DNA from: Chryseobacterium sp. MEBOG06
GTDB lineage: Bacteria; Bacteroidota; Bacteroidia; Flavobacteriales; Weeksellaceae
Direction of reading: 5' to 3'
Assembly (NCBI RefSeq): GCF_021869765.1
Contig: NZ_CP084580.1
Span: forward strand, 2,232,001-2,296,000
DNA: 64,000 nt
A program made the position numbers and the translations under genes. This document shows, one piece after another, positions 1 to 10,199 of this stretch. The notes under the pieces were generated by a model, which was not told the DNA's origin, made no database searches, and worked only from the letters and a program-made list of their open reading frames with translations. How positions within the stretch are numbered: position 1 is the first letter of the stretch; the number at the start of each line of letters is the position of its first letter.

Positions 1-323
1 TCTACATCTTTTACTACATCTGCAGTTTTAGAAACAATCTGATCTTTATATTTATCATATCCATCTTTTACAGTATGCGCCACTGTATTTGCTGTTTCTT
101 TGAATGTAGAAGAAATATTGCTGTATTGGTCTTTCATTTTTTCAGAAACCTCACCGTATTTATTTTTAGCCTGATCCTTAATATCATTGGCTTTGGTTTT
201 GATTTTTTTTCTGGTTTCTTTTCCTTCTTCAGGAGCATAAAGCATTCCCAATATGACACCTGCTGCAGCACCCGCTAAAAGTCCTGCCAATATACCTGCT
301 GTATTATTTCCTTTTCTAGACAT
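1..323 (-). CDS. YtxH domain protein, C-terminus cut by window edge
   Basis: The minus-strand frame opens at the ATG at 321-323 and runs off the left edge, giving about 107 residues. The N-terminus (MSRKGNNTAGILAG) leads into a short Gly/Ala-rich hydrophobic stretch, then the motif LYAPEEGKETRKKI and a Lys-rich amphipathic helix. A glycine-rich membrane segment followed by YAPxxGxxTR is the signature of the YtxH family, small membrane-anchored stress or envelope-associated proteins without a known enzymatic activity. It faces away from cmk with about 100 bp between them. The true C-terminus is not visible. The family call is firm; the role is unknown. Confidence 0.75.
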   Translation of the reverse strand, partial: MSRKGNNTAGILAGLLAGAAAGVILGMLYAPEEGKETRKKIKTKANDIKDQAKNKYGEVSEKMKDQYSNISSTFKETANTVAHTVKDGYDKYKDQIVSKTADVVKDV

Positions 324-419
324 TTTAAGTTTTTTAATAATTAATAATAGATTAGTTTTTTACAGTAATAAAACTTGCAATTTGTATACCAAAGGAGGTT
401 TTAAGCCTATTAAAAAGTG

Positions 420-1094
420 TTAAATCTTTTCGATGTGAGATAAAATAAGAGCTATGGTTTCTTCTTTGGTCAGATTGGAATTATCAATAACGATAGCATC
501 GTCAGCCTTCTTCAGTGGGGCTATTTCACGCTCACTATCGATTTTGTCTCGCTCAATGAGGTTTTGTTTTACATGCTCTTTATCGGCTTCCAGTCCCAGG
601 CTTTTTAATTCCAGAAATCTTCTGTTGGTCCTTTCATCAATACTGGCAGTAAGGAAAAATTTATAGTCCGCATTTGGCAGAACTACTGTCCCTATGTCAC
701 GTCCATCCATAATAACTCCGCCTTTTTCTGCCAAAGAACGTTGCGACTGTAATAAAAAGTCTCTTACTTCTTTCTGCTTGGCAACAAGGCTGACATTGTC
801 GGAAACGATGTTGGTACGGATTTCTTTGGAGATATCGGTATGATTAAGAAAAAGAGTAAGTGTCCCATCGTTGTTTTTAAATTCAAGATTAATCTGGTCC
901 AGTGAAGAGAACAGTATATTCAGATCAATCCCGCCATTTTCATTCAGACAATGCTGCATTGCGTACCAGGTAACACCTCTGTAAAGCGCCCCTGTATCCA
1001 TATGAATAAGTCCCAACTGATCAGCGATGATTTTAGAGATAGAACTTTTTCCGGTAGACGAGTACCCATCGATAGCTATTACAGGTTTTTTCAT
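420..1094 (-). CDS. cmk: Cytidylate kinase
   Basis: This cytoplasmic enzyme phosphorylates CMP and dCMP with ATP in pyrimidine nucleotide salvage and synthesis. The 224 residues match the usual bacterial Cmk length. The P-loop GYSSTGKSS lies at residues 10-18, followed by MDTGALYRG, the nucleotide-binding segment typical of Cmk. DGRDIGTVV sits near residue 130 and the lid region is rich in Arg and Lys. The start is the ATG directly before KKPVIAIDG. It lies downstream of porQ on the same strand with an 82 bp gap, an arrangement common in Bacteroidetes, so co-transcription from the porQ promoter is likely. Confidence 0.96.
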   Translation of the reverse strand: MKKPVIAIDGYSSTGKSSISKIIADQLGLIHMDTGALYRGVTWYAMQHCLNENGGIDLNILFSSLDQINLEFKNNDGTLTLFLNHTDISKEIRTNIVSDNVSLVAKQKEVRDFLLQSQRSLAEKGGVIMDGRDIGTVVLPNADYKFFLTASIDERTNRRFLELKSLGLEADKEHVKQNLIERDKIDSEREIAPLKKADDAIVIDNSNLTKEETIALILSHIEKI

Positions 1095-1176
1095 ATTGCA
1101 AATTTCTTGATTTTTTCTTAAAAATCAAGAGAAGCTGAGAAATTTCTTACTTATTTTAATATTTTCCGGGTCAGAA

Positions 1177-2169
1177 TTATTCTCCTCTGTGGCTGGAAAG
1201 ATCCATAGAGATTCCTATCTGGTTGACATTGGAAGAGTTGTGGTATCTGATGTGAGCATAATCTATCCTGAATTTTGAAACCTTAACCCCGAATCCCGCA
1301 GAAAGTCCTGAGAAGTTTCTTTGGTCGGCTACGGCAAGTTCGTTTCCTCTTCTTACATTATAGCCCAATCGGATATTAAAATTCTTTTCCGGGAAAAGTT
1401 CTGCTCCCAAGGAGAAGTGATCTGCAATCTTTCTGCCGGCATTTACCTTTTGTCCGTCTTTATTGTATTCCGAAGAAATATTAAATTCCTGCAGGTCATG
1501 AGCGGTAATGGTAATGGCAAGAGGGAAGTTCTTTAAGATTTTGGTATATCCCATATCAATTCGGAATGGAAGATTCTCTCTTTCTCCATTAAATGATTTC
1601 AGCTGAAAACCGAAATTTCTCAATACAAGGGAAAGAACTTCTTTATTCTTTTTATTATGATAGGTAATTCCTGCAGTTCCCGAGATAGCGGAAGAAGTGT
1701 AGTTATCTATTTTTGATGTAATAAAGTTGATTCCTCCACCTATTGTCCAGTCTTCTTCAAACTGGTAGGCGTATCCTCCACCGATGGCAACATCAGAGGC
1801 TTTAAATTCACCGTTTTCAAAACCGCTTTCATCTGTTCTCGGAATACTTCCGTAGCTCATATACCGGGCATTGATGGTGGCCATATGGCCATTTTCAAAA
1901 TCCTTGGCATAGGCTATCGTTCCGTATTTCGAATCGGCAAGGTATGCCGTAGCGTTTACAGAAAGCTGTTTGTCTGAATCTTTATTTAACACGGCAGGGT
2001 TTGCAATAGCAAAGGAAACATCATAATCTCTTATCGAAATTGCATCTCCACCCAAAGCAGCCTGTCTTGCAGATACAGGTACATTTAAGAACGGATAAAC
2101 ATTTGTTCCTGTTTGTGCATAAGAAACAATTCCTGATAGAAATAATGAAAAAATGATAATTTTCTTCAA
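1177..2169 (-). CDS. porQ: Type IX secretion system protein PorQ
   Basis: PorQ is an outer-membrane component of the type IX secretion system, linked with PorU and PorV in attaching or processing secreted cargo in Bacteroidetes. The 330-residue product begins with a clear signal peptide (MKKIIIFSLFLSGIVSYAQ). It continues with FLNVPVSARQAALGGDAIS, the N-terminal signature of PorQ and PorV-like barrels, and alternating polar and hydrophobic beta-strand sequence to the end. The family length fits. It is followed by cmk on the same strand. A T9SS cargo protein is present elsewhere in the window at 17986-18759, consistent with a working system. Confidence 0.93.
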   Translation of the reverse strand: MKKIIIFSLFLSGIVSYAQTGTNVYPFLNVPVSARQAALGGDAISIRDYDVSFAIANPAVLNKDSDKQLSVNATAYLADSKYGTIAYAKDFENGHMATINARYMSYGSIPRTDESGFENGEFKASDVAIGGGYAYQFEEDWTIGGGINFITSKIDNYTSSAISGTAGITYHNKKNKEVLSLVLRNFGFQLKSFNGERENLPFRIDMGYTKILKNFPLAITITAHDLQEFNISSEYNKDGQKVNAGRKIADHFSLGAELFPEKNFNIRLGYNVRRGNELAVADQRNFSGLSAGFGVKVSKFRIDYAHIRYHNSSNVNQIGISMDLSSHRGE

Positions 2170-2187
2170 CTCAATTTATAATTAATG

Positions 2188-2217
2188 CAAAAATAATCCT
2201 TTTTCGTACTTTTCAAA
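2188..2217 (-). promoter_or_regulatory. Flavobacterial promoter for porQ-cmk
   Basis: On the minus strand TATTTTTG (2188-2195) matches the Bacteroidetes -7 element TAnnTTTG. TTTG at 2214-2217 is the -33 element, with an 18 bp spacer inside the accepted 17-23 range. It lies 18 bp upstream of the porQ start. Confidence 0.7.
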
Positions 2218-2438
2218 ATATTTCGGACATTATTTATTTATAAATACTTAAGTTTTGTGAAAATGTTGTTTACAGAGCATTGTAAGGTGTCAGAATTGTA
2301 AGAAAACTATAATCCTTCAGATTTTATTTTGATTCTTATATAATATTATGTTAACAGTCAATTATCTCTTTATTAATTGCATAAAGCATTAGACTTAAAT
2401 TTTATAATTGATAATTTAAAATCAACATTATTAATGAT

Positions 2439-2446
2439 TATATTTG
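2439..2446 (+). promoter_or_regulatory. Probable -7 element for pyrH
   Basis: TATATTTG fits TAnnTTTG and lies about 54 bp before pyrH. No TTG/TTTG element stands at the ideal spacing; the nearest TTG is about 28 bp upstream. This supports a promoter less strongly than the porQ one. Confidence 0.5.
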
Positions 2447-2497
2447 CAGAATCAAATTTTGGGGAAACCAACGTTAATAAAAAGTTATTAAAAATAA

Positions 2498-3208
<711 letters not shown>

Positions 3209-3248
3209 TCATTTATTACAATAAACAAGGTAAGTATAATCATATTTA

Positions 3249-3290
3249 AGAGCACCTGTTATAGCGTTATTGCTGTAGCAGGTGCTTTTT
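3249..3290 (+). terminator. Rho-independent terminator after pyrH
   Basis: AGCACCTG (3251-3258) pairs with CAGGTGCT (3279-3286) around a 20-base loop and is followed by a run of T. It lies 40 bp past the pyrH stop, so frr probably has its own promoter. Confidence 0.75.
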
Positions 3291-3542
3291 AAATATAGAG
3301 AATTCTGTACATCATAGGGAACTTTAACAGGTTGTCATGAATTTATAGTCAGATTTTCTCTGGAATGATCCCTGGTGAGGATATCCCATTTTTGTCATTG
3401 TAAACGATCCCTGTTTAATAGGTAAAATACTTTATAGGTATTTGTACCTGAATTTATACTAGTATACGGGATAAATAAAAAACAGGAGTGGTAAGTACAT
3501 AAAATCCGTGTATAGTAATACCTATTATTCAAAAACAATCAT

Positions 3543-3550
3543 TATTTTTG
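3543..3550 (+). promoter_or_regulatory. Probable -7 element for frr in a gene-free stretch
   Basis: TATTTTTG matches TAnnTTTG about 130 bp upstream of the frr ATG. No clear -33 element is visible. The surrounding stretch 3291-3679 is AT-rich and shows no coding region, repeat or structured RNA that I can support. Confidence 0.45.
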
Positions 3551-3679
3551 CACCACTGAATACTGAAAATCCTAAGAAACAGTAAGAAAAACATTGAAAA
3601 AACAGGATTTCAGATATTTTAACCGATTGATATTCAGTAGGTATTATTGATGTGTAATTTATCAAATTTTAATTATATA

Positions 3680-4234
3680 ATGGAAGAATTAGATCTTATA
3701 TTAGAATCTGTAAAACAGGACATGGATGCAGCTGTAAAGCACTTGGATCACGCATTTCAAAGAATTAGAGCAGGACGTGCTTCTTCAGCTATGGTTCAGG
3801 ATGTAATGGTGGAATATTACGGAGCACCGACTCCTCTTAACCAGGTTGCCAATGTTTCTATTCCGGATGCAATGACCATCTCTATTCAACCTTGGGACAG
3901 AACAGCGATCAACGCCATTGAAAAAGCTATTATTAACTCAAACTTAGGTTTTGCACCTTCTAATAATGGTGAAAATATCATTCTTAACGTTCCGCCTTTA
4001 ACAGAGGAAAGAAGAAAAGAGCTTGCAAAACAGGCTAAATCTGAAGCTGAGAACACTAAAATAACAGTAAGAAACGCAAGACAGGATGGTTTGAAAGAAC
4101 TTAAAAAACTGGACGGAGTTTCTGAAGATGTCGTTAAAGGGGTGGAAGATGAAATTCAGACTTATACTGATAAATATGTAAAGCTTTGCGATGAGCATCT
4201 TAAGACAAAAGAAGCTGAAATTATGAAAGTATAA
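3680..4234 (+). CDS. frr: Ribosome recycling factor
   Basis: RRF acts with EF-G to split the post-termination ribosome. I chose the ATG at 3680 (MEELDLILES), which gives 184 residues, the usual family length; an upstream in-frame ATG at 3647 would add eleven residues not seen in the family. The body has the RRF hallmarks: a three-helix bundle with FQRIRAGRASSAMV near residue 30, GAPTPLNQVAN near residue 47 and LTEERRKELAKQAK near residue 110. It is set apart from pyrH by a terminator and ends at a bidirectional terminator shared with the convergent gene at 4300. Confidence 0.96.
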   Translation: MEELDLILESVKQDMDAAVKHLDHAFQRIRAGRASSAMVQDVMVEYYGAPTPLNQVANVSIPDAMTISIQPWDRTAINAIEKAIINSNLGFAPSNNGENIILNVPPLTEERRKELAKQAKSEAENTKITVRNARQDGLKELKKLDGVSEDVVKGVEDEIQTYTDKYVKLCDEHLKTKEAEIMKV

Positions 4235-4252
4235 TTTTCAGTTTTTGAAAAT

Positions 4253-4287
4253 AAAAAAGCGGTTTCAGTTCGAAACCGCTTTTGTTT
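4253..4287. terminator. Bidirectional terminator between frr and the convergent gene
   Basis: AAAAGCGGTTTC (4255-4266) and GAAACCGCTTTT (4272-4283) form a 12 bp stem with a 5-base loop. A-runs and T-runs flank it on both sides, so it can end transcripts from either strand. Confidence 0.85.
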
Positions 4288-4299
4288 TTATAGAGGTGA

Positions 4300-5085
4300 T
4301 TATTTGCAATTTTCGTTGTAATCATAGATCACTTCATTAATCAGTGAGAGCTTATCTGTCATAGAATTGCTGACTTCTTCTCTGATGAACTTCCCAAGAC
4401 CGGTTCTTTTTTTCTCTTCATTTTTCAGTGAGCCATATTCCCCTTTTGTCATTTTTGCTTTTGCGTACGGACAGTCTGTAATGATGATTTTTGCTTTTGC
4501 CGGAGTAAGTTCTTCCACTTTTCCTCCTTTTTTTGAATAAATATAGTTGGGATTATCCTGTAATCTCTGAGTTTCTGCCTGAGATACTCCATTGGCACTA
4601 TTGGCCGTAACAGATGATGGATAACCGTATAGTTTATACACTGTAATTTTGCCATCTGCTATAACTTCTGCAAACTGAGAGGTTCTGGAAAGATTGTTAA
4701 TTGCTTTTAAACCCGCACTTAGTCCGGTTATATTGTCAGAAGTATTCATTGCTTCTCTGGCATTCGAATATTTTATAGATTGGAAGATCCTGGGTGTATC
4801 TCCTTCATACAGCATATATTCTTTGATGTCATCAGCATCGTAGCTTTTATATTTGATTTTGTTTTTTACTTTGTCAATGTCAGCAGGGGCCGCAAATTTT
4901 ACTTTCAGCTGATTTTGCCACGGGCTGTAATAACTTCCGTGAAGTTTGATAACACCTTCCATCTTCTTTCCGGCTTTATCAATGATGTATCCATATTTTT
5001 CGCCATTGTAAGATGCTGTTTCCTCCTGGGCATAGATATTTAAAGAAGTCAGCCCGAACAGGCCAATAAGTAGTAATTTTTTCAT
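4300..5085 (-). CDS. Exported protein of unknown function
   Basis: The chosen ATG at 5083-5085 gives 261 residues starting with a good signal peptide (MKKLLLIGLFGLTSLNIYAQ). The open frame continues upstream but that part is AT-rich and unlike coding sequence. The mature part contains KYGYIIDKAGKKMEG, a region predicted as mixed beta strands, and a Lys-rich C-terminus with NEVIYDYNENC. I do not recognise a named domain. Proteins of this type in flavobacteria are often periplasmic or surface-exposed. It converges on frr across a shared terminator and lies downstream of the LptG-like gene, from which it is separated by a hairpin terminator at the other gene's 3' end. Confidence 0.7.
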   Translation of the reverse strand: MKKLLLIGLFGLTSLNIYAQEETASYNGEKYGYIIDKAGKKMEGVIKLHGSYYSPWQNQLKVKFAAPADIDKVKNKIKYKSYDADDIKEYMLYEGDTPRIFQSIKYSNAREAMNTSDNITGLSAGLKAINNLSRTSQFAEVIADGKITVYKLYGYPSSVTANSANGVSQAETQRLQDNPNYIYSKKGGKVEELTPAKAKIIITDCPYAKAKMTKGEYGSLKNEEKKRTGLGKFIREEVSNSMTDKLSLINEVIYDYNENCK

Positions 5086-5290
5086 GGTTATATTTAAAAA
5101 CTTCAGCAAAGATAATTTTTTATCCTCAAATAAATAATAGCTGAGATTTTTAATATCTGCGAATAGCCGGAAGTACAAATTATCCTGATAAACTGTTTCA
5201 GCGTGCAATGCTTTTATCTTCAATGAGATTTGATTGTACCTTAAAAAGAATATAAAAATAAAAAAGTAATGTCTCTGACTATGGTAAAAT

Positions 5291-5323
5291 AAAAAAGATC
5301 CAGAAATGTTCTGAATCTTTTTT
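5291..5323 (-). terminator. Hairpin terminator after the LptF/LptG gene
   Basis: An imperfect stem (AAAAAAGATcCAGAA with TTCTGaATCTTTTTT, loop ATG) with A/T runs on both sides follows the stop codon of the minus-strand permease gene by about 15 bp. Confidence 0.7.
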
Positions 5324-5338
5324 ATCGTTAGACTTTGC

Positions 5339-6796
5339 CTATTGATATCTCTGATGTTCTTTATTCTTGACAAACAGTTTTGTAATAGGTTTAAATAATA
5401 CTTTGTATTTTTCTGCATCAAAAAGCTGAGAATCTGTAAGGGCTTTATATGTCATCCATACCCCAAAAGGGAATAGGATTATATTGGGTAGCCATGCCGC
5501 AAGGTAAGGATTCATTTTTCCGCTCCATGACATATTTTCTACTCCCACATTCATGATATAGAAGATAATGAAGATAACAATCGCTATAATTACAGGAAGT
5601 CCCATCCCTCCTTTTCTGATGATAGACCCCAGACTTGCTCCAATCAGGAAGAAGATAATACAGGTTACAGAATAGGAGATAATCCTCTGCTGATAAATAA
5701 CGACCTTACTGAAATACTTCACATTGGTACTGAATTCATTTTTCTTGGATTCCAGAGTAGTTTTCAGGTTATCCAACCTATTATAAGAGTAATAGATCAT
5801 ATCCAGTTTCTTATCTCCTTTTACGGTATCCAATTTGATCTGAACTTTCGGAGCAACTTTGTGTTTGTTGCCTTTATCCATATAGTTAATAGCAGAATTA
5901 GTCTGGTTCAGCACCTCATATCCTATATTGTCAAAGAACTTTTTATTCTCTTTTTTGCTTCTTGCAACAGTTTCGTTTAGCTGGTTATAAGTCTGGAAAC
6001 GGTAGTCGTCTGTAATCTGCTCTTTTTCGATGGCTTTATTGATGATTTCACTGATGTCAAAATGTGACACTAATGTATCAAATTTAATAGCCTGGTCCGG
6101 TTGCTTTTGTCTTACGTTGTCACCTTTTCCGGCAAATGCATCTTCAAATACATAACCGTTATAAAGAACCAGTTTTAAAAAATTCTTATTGGCTGCAGGT
6201 ACAAATTTACCTTTCTCTGCCACTACAGACTGTTGGTTTTCGTAAGTGTTTGCTTTTTTGTGAACAAAAACACCTTCAATATTTTCCCCGTTTTCTCCAT
6301 ATATTTTGTCAAACTTTACCATATATCCGGGAATCTGATCAATAAACTGCCCGGGGGTAAAGTTGATGGCCGGTTTCGTTTGTGCAATATTGAAAAGCAT
6401 ATTTTTAGCCTTCTTCTGGAAATCCGGAATAATATTATTGGAAAAAAAGAAGAGCATCACAGCAAGTATGGTTGCAATTCCAAACAGAGGCATCATTACT
6501 CTGGTAAGAGGAATTCCTGCTGCTTTCATAGCTGCAAGCTCATAACGCTCTCCAAATTCACCGAATGACATGATACTCGCGAGAAGGATCGTAAGGGGAA
6601 GAACCATACTGATTACATTCACCCCAAGATAGAATAGAAGTTTAAGGATTTGCCAGTAGCTTAATCCCTTTCCCATAAATTGCCCTAATTGAACCCAGAT
6701 AATGTTTACAATGAAAATGAAAAACAATACGCTGAATATAAAGAAAAACGGTCCAAAGAAGGTTTTTATGATATATCGGTCTAGTATTTTTAACAT
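5339..6796 (-). CDS. lptG: LptF/LptG family lipopolysaccharide export permease
   Basis: LptF and LptG are the inner-membrane halves of the LptB2FG transporter that extracts LPS from the inner membrane and passes it to the Lpt bridge. The 485-residue product starts MLKILDRYIIKTFFGPF, the typical N-terminus. It has three membrane segments in the first 130 residues, a large periplasmic region of about 200 residues, and three more membrane segments near residues 365-460 (SYSVTCIIFFLIGASLG onward). LTILLASIMSFGEFGERYE is the conserved coupling-helix region. Whether this copy acts as F or G cannot be told from sequence alone; the paired subunit is not in this window. It is transcribed after the LolA-like gene but separated from it by a terminator. 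Confidence 0.88.
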   Translation of the reverse strand: MLKILDRYIIKTFFGPFFFIFSVLFFIFIVNIIWVQLGQFMGKGLSYWQILKLLFYLGVNVISMVLPLTILLASIMSFGEFGERYELAAMKAAGIPLTRVMMPLFGIATILAVMLFFFSNNIIPDFQKKAKNMLFNIAQTKPAINFTPGQFIDQIPGYMVKFDKIYGENGENIEGVFVHKKANTYENQQSVVAEKGKFVPAANKNFLKLVLYNGYVFEDAFAGKGDNVRQKQPDQAIKFDTLVSHFDISEIINKAIEKEQITDDYRFQTYNQLNETVARSKKENKKFFDNIGYEVLNQTNSAINYMDKGNKHKVAPKVQIKLDTVKGDKKLDMIYYSYNRLDNLKTTLESKKNEFSTNVKYFSKVVIYQQRIISYSVTCIIFFLIGASLGSIIRKGGMGLPVIIAIVIFIIFYIMNVGVENMSWSGKMNPYLAAWLPNIILFPFGVWMTYKALTDSQLFDAEKYKVLFKPITKLFVKNKEHQRYQ

Positions 6797-6811
6797 GCGC
6801 CAAAATTAATC

Positions 6812-6845
6812 AAAAAGCCACAAAGTTTACTTGTGGCTTTTATAT
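6812..6845 (-). terminator. Hairpin terminator after the LolA-like gene
   Basis: AAAAGCCACAA pairs with TTGTGGCTTTT across a short loop, with A/T runs at both ends, about 60 bp past the stop of the gene at 6906 and just upstream of the permease gene. Confidence 0.75.
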
Positions 6846-6905
6846 TTTGTTATTTTTTTTACTTAAAAAGGAAATTTGCGTATTCACGAATACGTTTTTC
6901 TTCTT

Positions 6906-7553
6906 TTAAAGTTCTGTAATGATGTAATTTTTAAATTTATTCTTGTCAAAAACAAACATATTGGGATCCAGCTGCTGGTTTTCTTTGTACTCTTTAATGG
7001 CAATTACTGCTACATCCTGATTATTTCCGTGCTGTTCAAGTTTTACCATTTGCTTTTTAGCAGAATCAATGAAAAGATAAACGAACTGTATTCCGTTTGA
7101 TTTTACAGGAGTCAGCTTAATAAAGTCAGCATTCACTCCGTTCACCATCTTTTTACCATTATAGGTTACATTATAGTCGTTTCTATAGGTAGTAAGATAG
7201 TTAATAGGGGAGAACATGGTGCTGGTTCCGTTAGGCTTGGCAATGGTAACTTCCATATCATCGGCGTTGATGTTATAGATTTTATTACCATCGAAGATCT
7301 GTTCAGTATCCATGATCTTCAGTTTGTATTTCTCTCCGGCAACGTAATAAATACCAGGCTCTGTTTTTCCAACCTGACCGTTAAGACCGCTTCCAAAAGA
7401 AAATTTGAAGTAAGAGTTCTTTTTAGAATTGTAGTTGGCTGTAACATCATCCAGAATTTTTTTTGCTTTGGCATCGATCTTTTGAGCATTTGCCATTCCC
7501 ACTGCACCTACAACAAAACTTCCTAATATAACTTTTGAAATAATATTTTTCAT
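6906..7553 (-). CDS. LolA-like periplasmic lipoprotein carrier
   Basis: The 215-residue product has a signal peptide (MKNIISKVILGSFVVGAVGMANAQ) and a mature part rich in beta strands. It carries the LolA-like pattern of an N-terminal helix (AKKILDDVTANYNSKK) followed by an eleven-strand half barrel with FDGNKIYNIN near residue 85 and TPVKSNGIQFVYLFIDS near residue 150. LolA family proteins shuttle lipoproteins from the inner to the outer membrane; in Bacteroidetes several paralogues exist and not all have tested functions. It lies 63 bp downstream of ftsK on the same strand, so the two are probably co-transcribed, an order seen widely in flavobacteria. Confidence 0.85.
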   Translation of the reverse strand: MKNIISKVILGSFVVGAVGMANAQKIDAKAKKILDDVTANYNSKKNSYFKFSFGSGLNGQVGKTEPGIYYVAGEKYKLKIMDTEQIFDGNKIYNINADDMEVTIAKPNGTSTMFSPINYLTTYRNDYNVTYNGKKMVNGVNADFIKLTPVKSNGIQFVYLFIDSAKKQMVKLEQHGNNQDVAVIAIKEYKENQQLDPNMFVFDKNKFKNYIITEL

Positions 7554-7616
7554 TTTTCTATTTAATAATCTTTAGACATTTTAAAACTGTAAAGGTCAAA
7601 ACCTGATGGTTTCCCT

Positions 7617-10199
7617 TTAACTACGCAGATCTTCCAAAAACTGTTCCAAAGAATGAAGATCACTAATGATAACCTCTCTGGCCTTAGCTCCATTAAATCC
7701 TCCCACAATACCGCTCGCTTCTAGCTGGTCCATAATTCTTCCTGCTCTGTTGTATCCCAGTTTAAGCTGTCTCTGAAGCATTGAGGTAGACCCCTGCTGT
7801 GTAGAAACAATGATTCTTGCTGCGTCTTCAAACAGAGCATCTTTTTCGTTCGGGTCAAAAGTACCGGCTGAGCTTGAAGAAGAGTCTTCAGAAACATATT
7901 CGGGAAGTAGGAATGCTGATGCGTATCCTTTCTGTTCACCAATGAATTCTGCTATTCTTTCAACCTCTGGGGTATCTACAAAAGCACATTGAAGTCTTAG
8001 AATCTCATTCCCATTGAAATAAAGCATATCTCCTTTACCAATCAGCTGATCTGCTCCCGGAGAATCAAGAATCGTTCTTGAGTCTACACTGGAGATTACT
8101 CTGAAGGCAGCTCTTGCAGGGAAGTTGGCTTTAATCATACCCGTAATTACATTTACAGAAGGTCTTTGAGTAGCTACAATAAGGTGAATACCTACGGCTC
8201 TTGCAAGCTGTGCCAGTCTGGCAATTGGTAATTCAACCTCTTTTCCGGCAGTCATGATCAAATCTGCAAACTCATCCACTACCAATACAATATAAGGAAG
8301 GTATCGGTGTCCATTCTCAGGATTTAGTTTTCTTTCTGTGAATTTCTTATTGTATTCCTTTAAGTTTTTACAGAATGCATTTTTCAGGAGATCATATCGG
8401 GTGTCCATTTCAATACACAGAGAGTTCAGGGTATTGATTACTTTATTGGTGTCTGTAATGATCGCTTCTTCTGCATCCGGAAGCTTAGCCAGATAATGTC
8501 TTTCAATTTTTGAGTACAATGAAAGTTCCACTTTTTTAGGATCCACCATGACAAACTTGAGTTCGCTTGGGTGTTTTTTATAAAGAAGGGAAGTAAGGAT
8601 CGCGTTAATTCCCACAGATTTACCCTGACCTGTCGCTCCTGCCATCAATAAGTGAGGCATCTTTGAAAGGTCGGCCATGAAAACTTCGTTGGAAATCGTT
8701 TTTCCGAAAACTACCGGAAGATCCATATCCGTATTCTGGAATTTTTGAGAAGCAATTACCGAACGCATAGAAACCATTGTAGGATTTTTTCTTGGTACTT
8801 CAATACCAATTGTTCCTTTTCCAGGCATTGGAGCAATAATTCTGATTCCCAAAGCAGAAAGGTTCAGGGCAATATCATCCTGCAGTTTTTTGATAGCCGC
8901 AACACGGATTCCTGCCTCTGGTACGATTTCGTATAAAGTAACAGTGGGCCCTATGGTTGCTTTGATTTCAGCAATTCCTACGTTGAAATTCTTAAGAAGT
9001 CCAACAATTTTATTTTTATTTTCTTCTAATTCTTCCTTATTGATAGCGATCTCTTCATTGCCGTAGTCCCTCAATAGATCTACCGGAGGCATATGGAAAT
9101 TAGGCAAATCCAATTTATGATCATACAAACCGTGTTTTTCTACAAGTTCCTGGGATTTCCTGTCCGAGTCATCCAGAATATCTATAACAGGAGCAACTTC
9201 GATATTGAATTTAATATTTTCATGTGCAGGTGGCGGTGTTACAGCAGGAGATGGAACAGAAGGTCTGATGTCAAATGCTTCTTCCGGTGTAGAAACAGGA
9301 ACAACTGGTTTTGTAGAAAGGTTTAAGCTAACTGGTTGAGTCACCTCTTTAGGTTCCGCATCAAAAGAAGTATGGTTGGGAGTAACAATAGTATCTATTT
9401 CCGCAGAAGTTGAAATTTCCGAGAATCCGTTGGTTGTAATTGCCGCTGGTTGCTCTTTGATTTTATTGATAGGATTGTTTCCGGCCGGACTGTTGATTTC
9501 ACTTACTCTTACATTGGGAGCAGGCTCCTCTTCAGATTGGTAAGCTTCTTCTTTCAGTTCTTCATCAGCTTCAAAATCATCCTCAGAATCAGGAATCATA
9601 GACTTTACCTTTCCAATGGTATTTTCATTGATCTTACTGAGTTTCGCTTTAATAGAACTTGGGCGAAGATTGAATTCAAGTATAAAATACAAAAGAATGC
9701 TTGCAGCCAAAACTGTCCATAAACCTACAGTTCCGATGATGGAATTAAGATAATCCATGATCTGGTATCCGTATACCCCTCCTAAAACACCCTGTCCTTT
9801 GGTAAGTGCTCCCATAAAAATAGGAAGCCAGCAGATAAAAAATAAAGAGTGACCGATGGTTTTCCATGGTTTGAAAATTTTCTTCTTAAGGATCATTGTT
9901 CCTACTACAAGAAATAAAAATGCAATAATAAATGAGGCGATACCAATACTTTCAAAGATGAAAATATTTCCCAGCCAATCACCTACCTTGCCAAAAATAT
10001 TTGAAGATTGTATAGTTTTGTCCAGCATTGTTCCTGCCTGGCTTTGATCCGCTTTCCAGTTCATTAAATAAGAAATGAATGAGAAGGCCAGAACAGCAGA
10101 CAAAAGTATAAAAGTAAGCCCGAAAAAAATGCGTGGCTTAGATAAAATTCTGCCTTTATCAGGCGATTCAGTCGGTTTTTTTTGTGTCTTTTTATCCAT
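7617..10199 (-). CDS. ftsK: DNA translocase FtsK
   Basis: FtsK is a septum-anchored ATPase that pumps chromosomal DNA at division and activates dimer resolution. The 860 residues divide into an N-terminal membrane part with about four or five hydrophobic segments (residues 25-175), a Pro/Glu-rich linker (200-330), and the motor. Walker A GATGQGKS is at 521-528 and Walker B VLVVDEFADLIM ends near 649. ATQRPSVNVITGMIKANFP follows. The C-terminal winged-helix gamma domain (about 795-860) contains LGYNRAGRIMDQLEASGIVG, the KOPS-reading element. Length and order are typical. A TAAATTTG at 10213-10220 on the minus strand could be its -7 element. Confidence 0.96.
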   Translation of the reverse strand: MDKKTQKKPTESPDKGRILSKPRIFFGLTFILLSAVLAFSFISYLMNWKADQSQAGTMLDKTIQSSNIFGKVGDWLGNIFIFESIGIASFIIAFLFLVVGTMILKKKIFKPWKTIGHSLFFICWLPIFMGALTKGQGVLGGVYGYQIMDYLNSIIGTVGLWTVLAASILLYFILEFNLRPSSIKAKLSKINENTIGKVKSMIPDSEDDFEADEELKEEAYQSEEEPAPNVRVSEINSPAGNNPINKIKEQPAAITTNGFSEISTSAEIDTIVTPNHTSFDAEPKEVTQPVSLNLSTKPVVPVSTPEEAFDIRPSVPSPAVTPPPAHENIKFNIEVAPVIDILDDSDRKSQELVEKHGLYDHKLDLPNFHMPPVDLLRDYGNEEIAINKEELEENKNKIVGLLKNFNVGIAEIKATIGPTVTLYEIVPEAGIRVAAIKKLQDDIALNLSALGIRIIAPMPGKGTIGIEVPRKNPTMVSMRSVIASQKFQNTDMDLPVVFGKTISNEVFMADLSKMPHLLMAGATGQGKSVGINAILTSLLYKKHPSELKFVMVDPKKVELSLYSKIERHYLAKLPDAEEAIITDTNKVINTLNSLCIEMDTRYDLLKNAFCKNLKEYNKKFTERKLNPENGHRYLPYIVLVVDEFADLIMTAGKEVELPIARLAQLARAVGIHLIVATQRPSVNVITGMIKANFPARAAFRVISSVDSRTILDSPGADQLIGKGDMLYFNGNEILRLQCAFVDTPEVERIAEFIGEQKGYASAFLLPEYVSEDSSSSSAGTFDPNEKDALFEDAARIIVSTQQGSTSMLQRQLKLGYNRAGRIMDQLEASGIVGGFNGAKAREVIISDLHSLEQFLEDLRS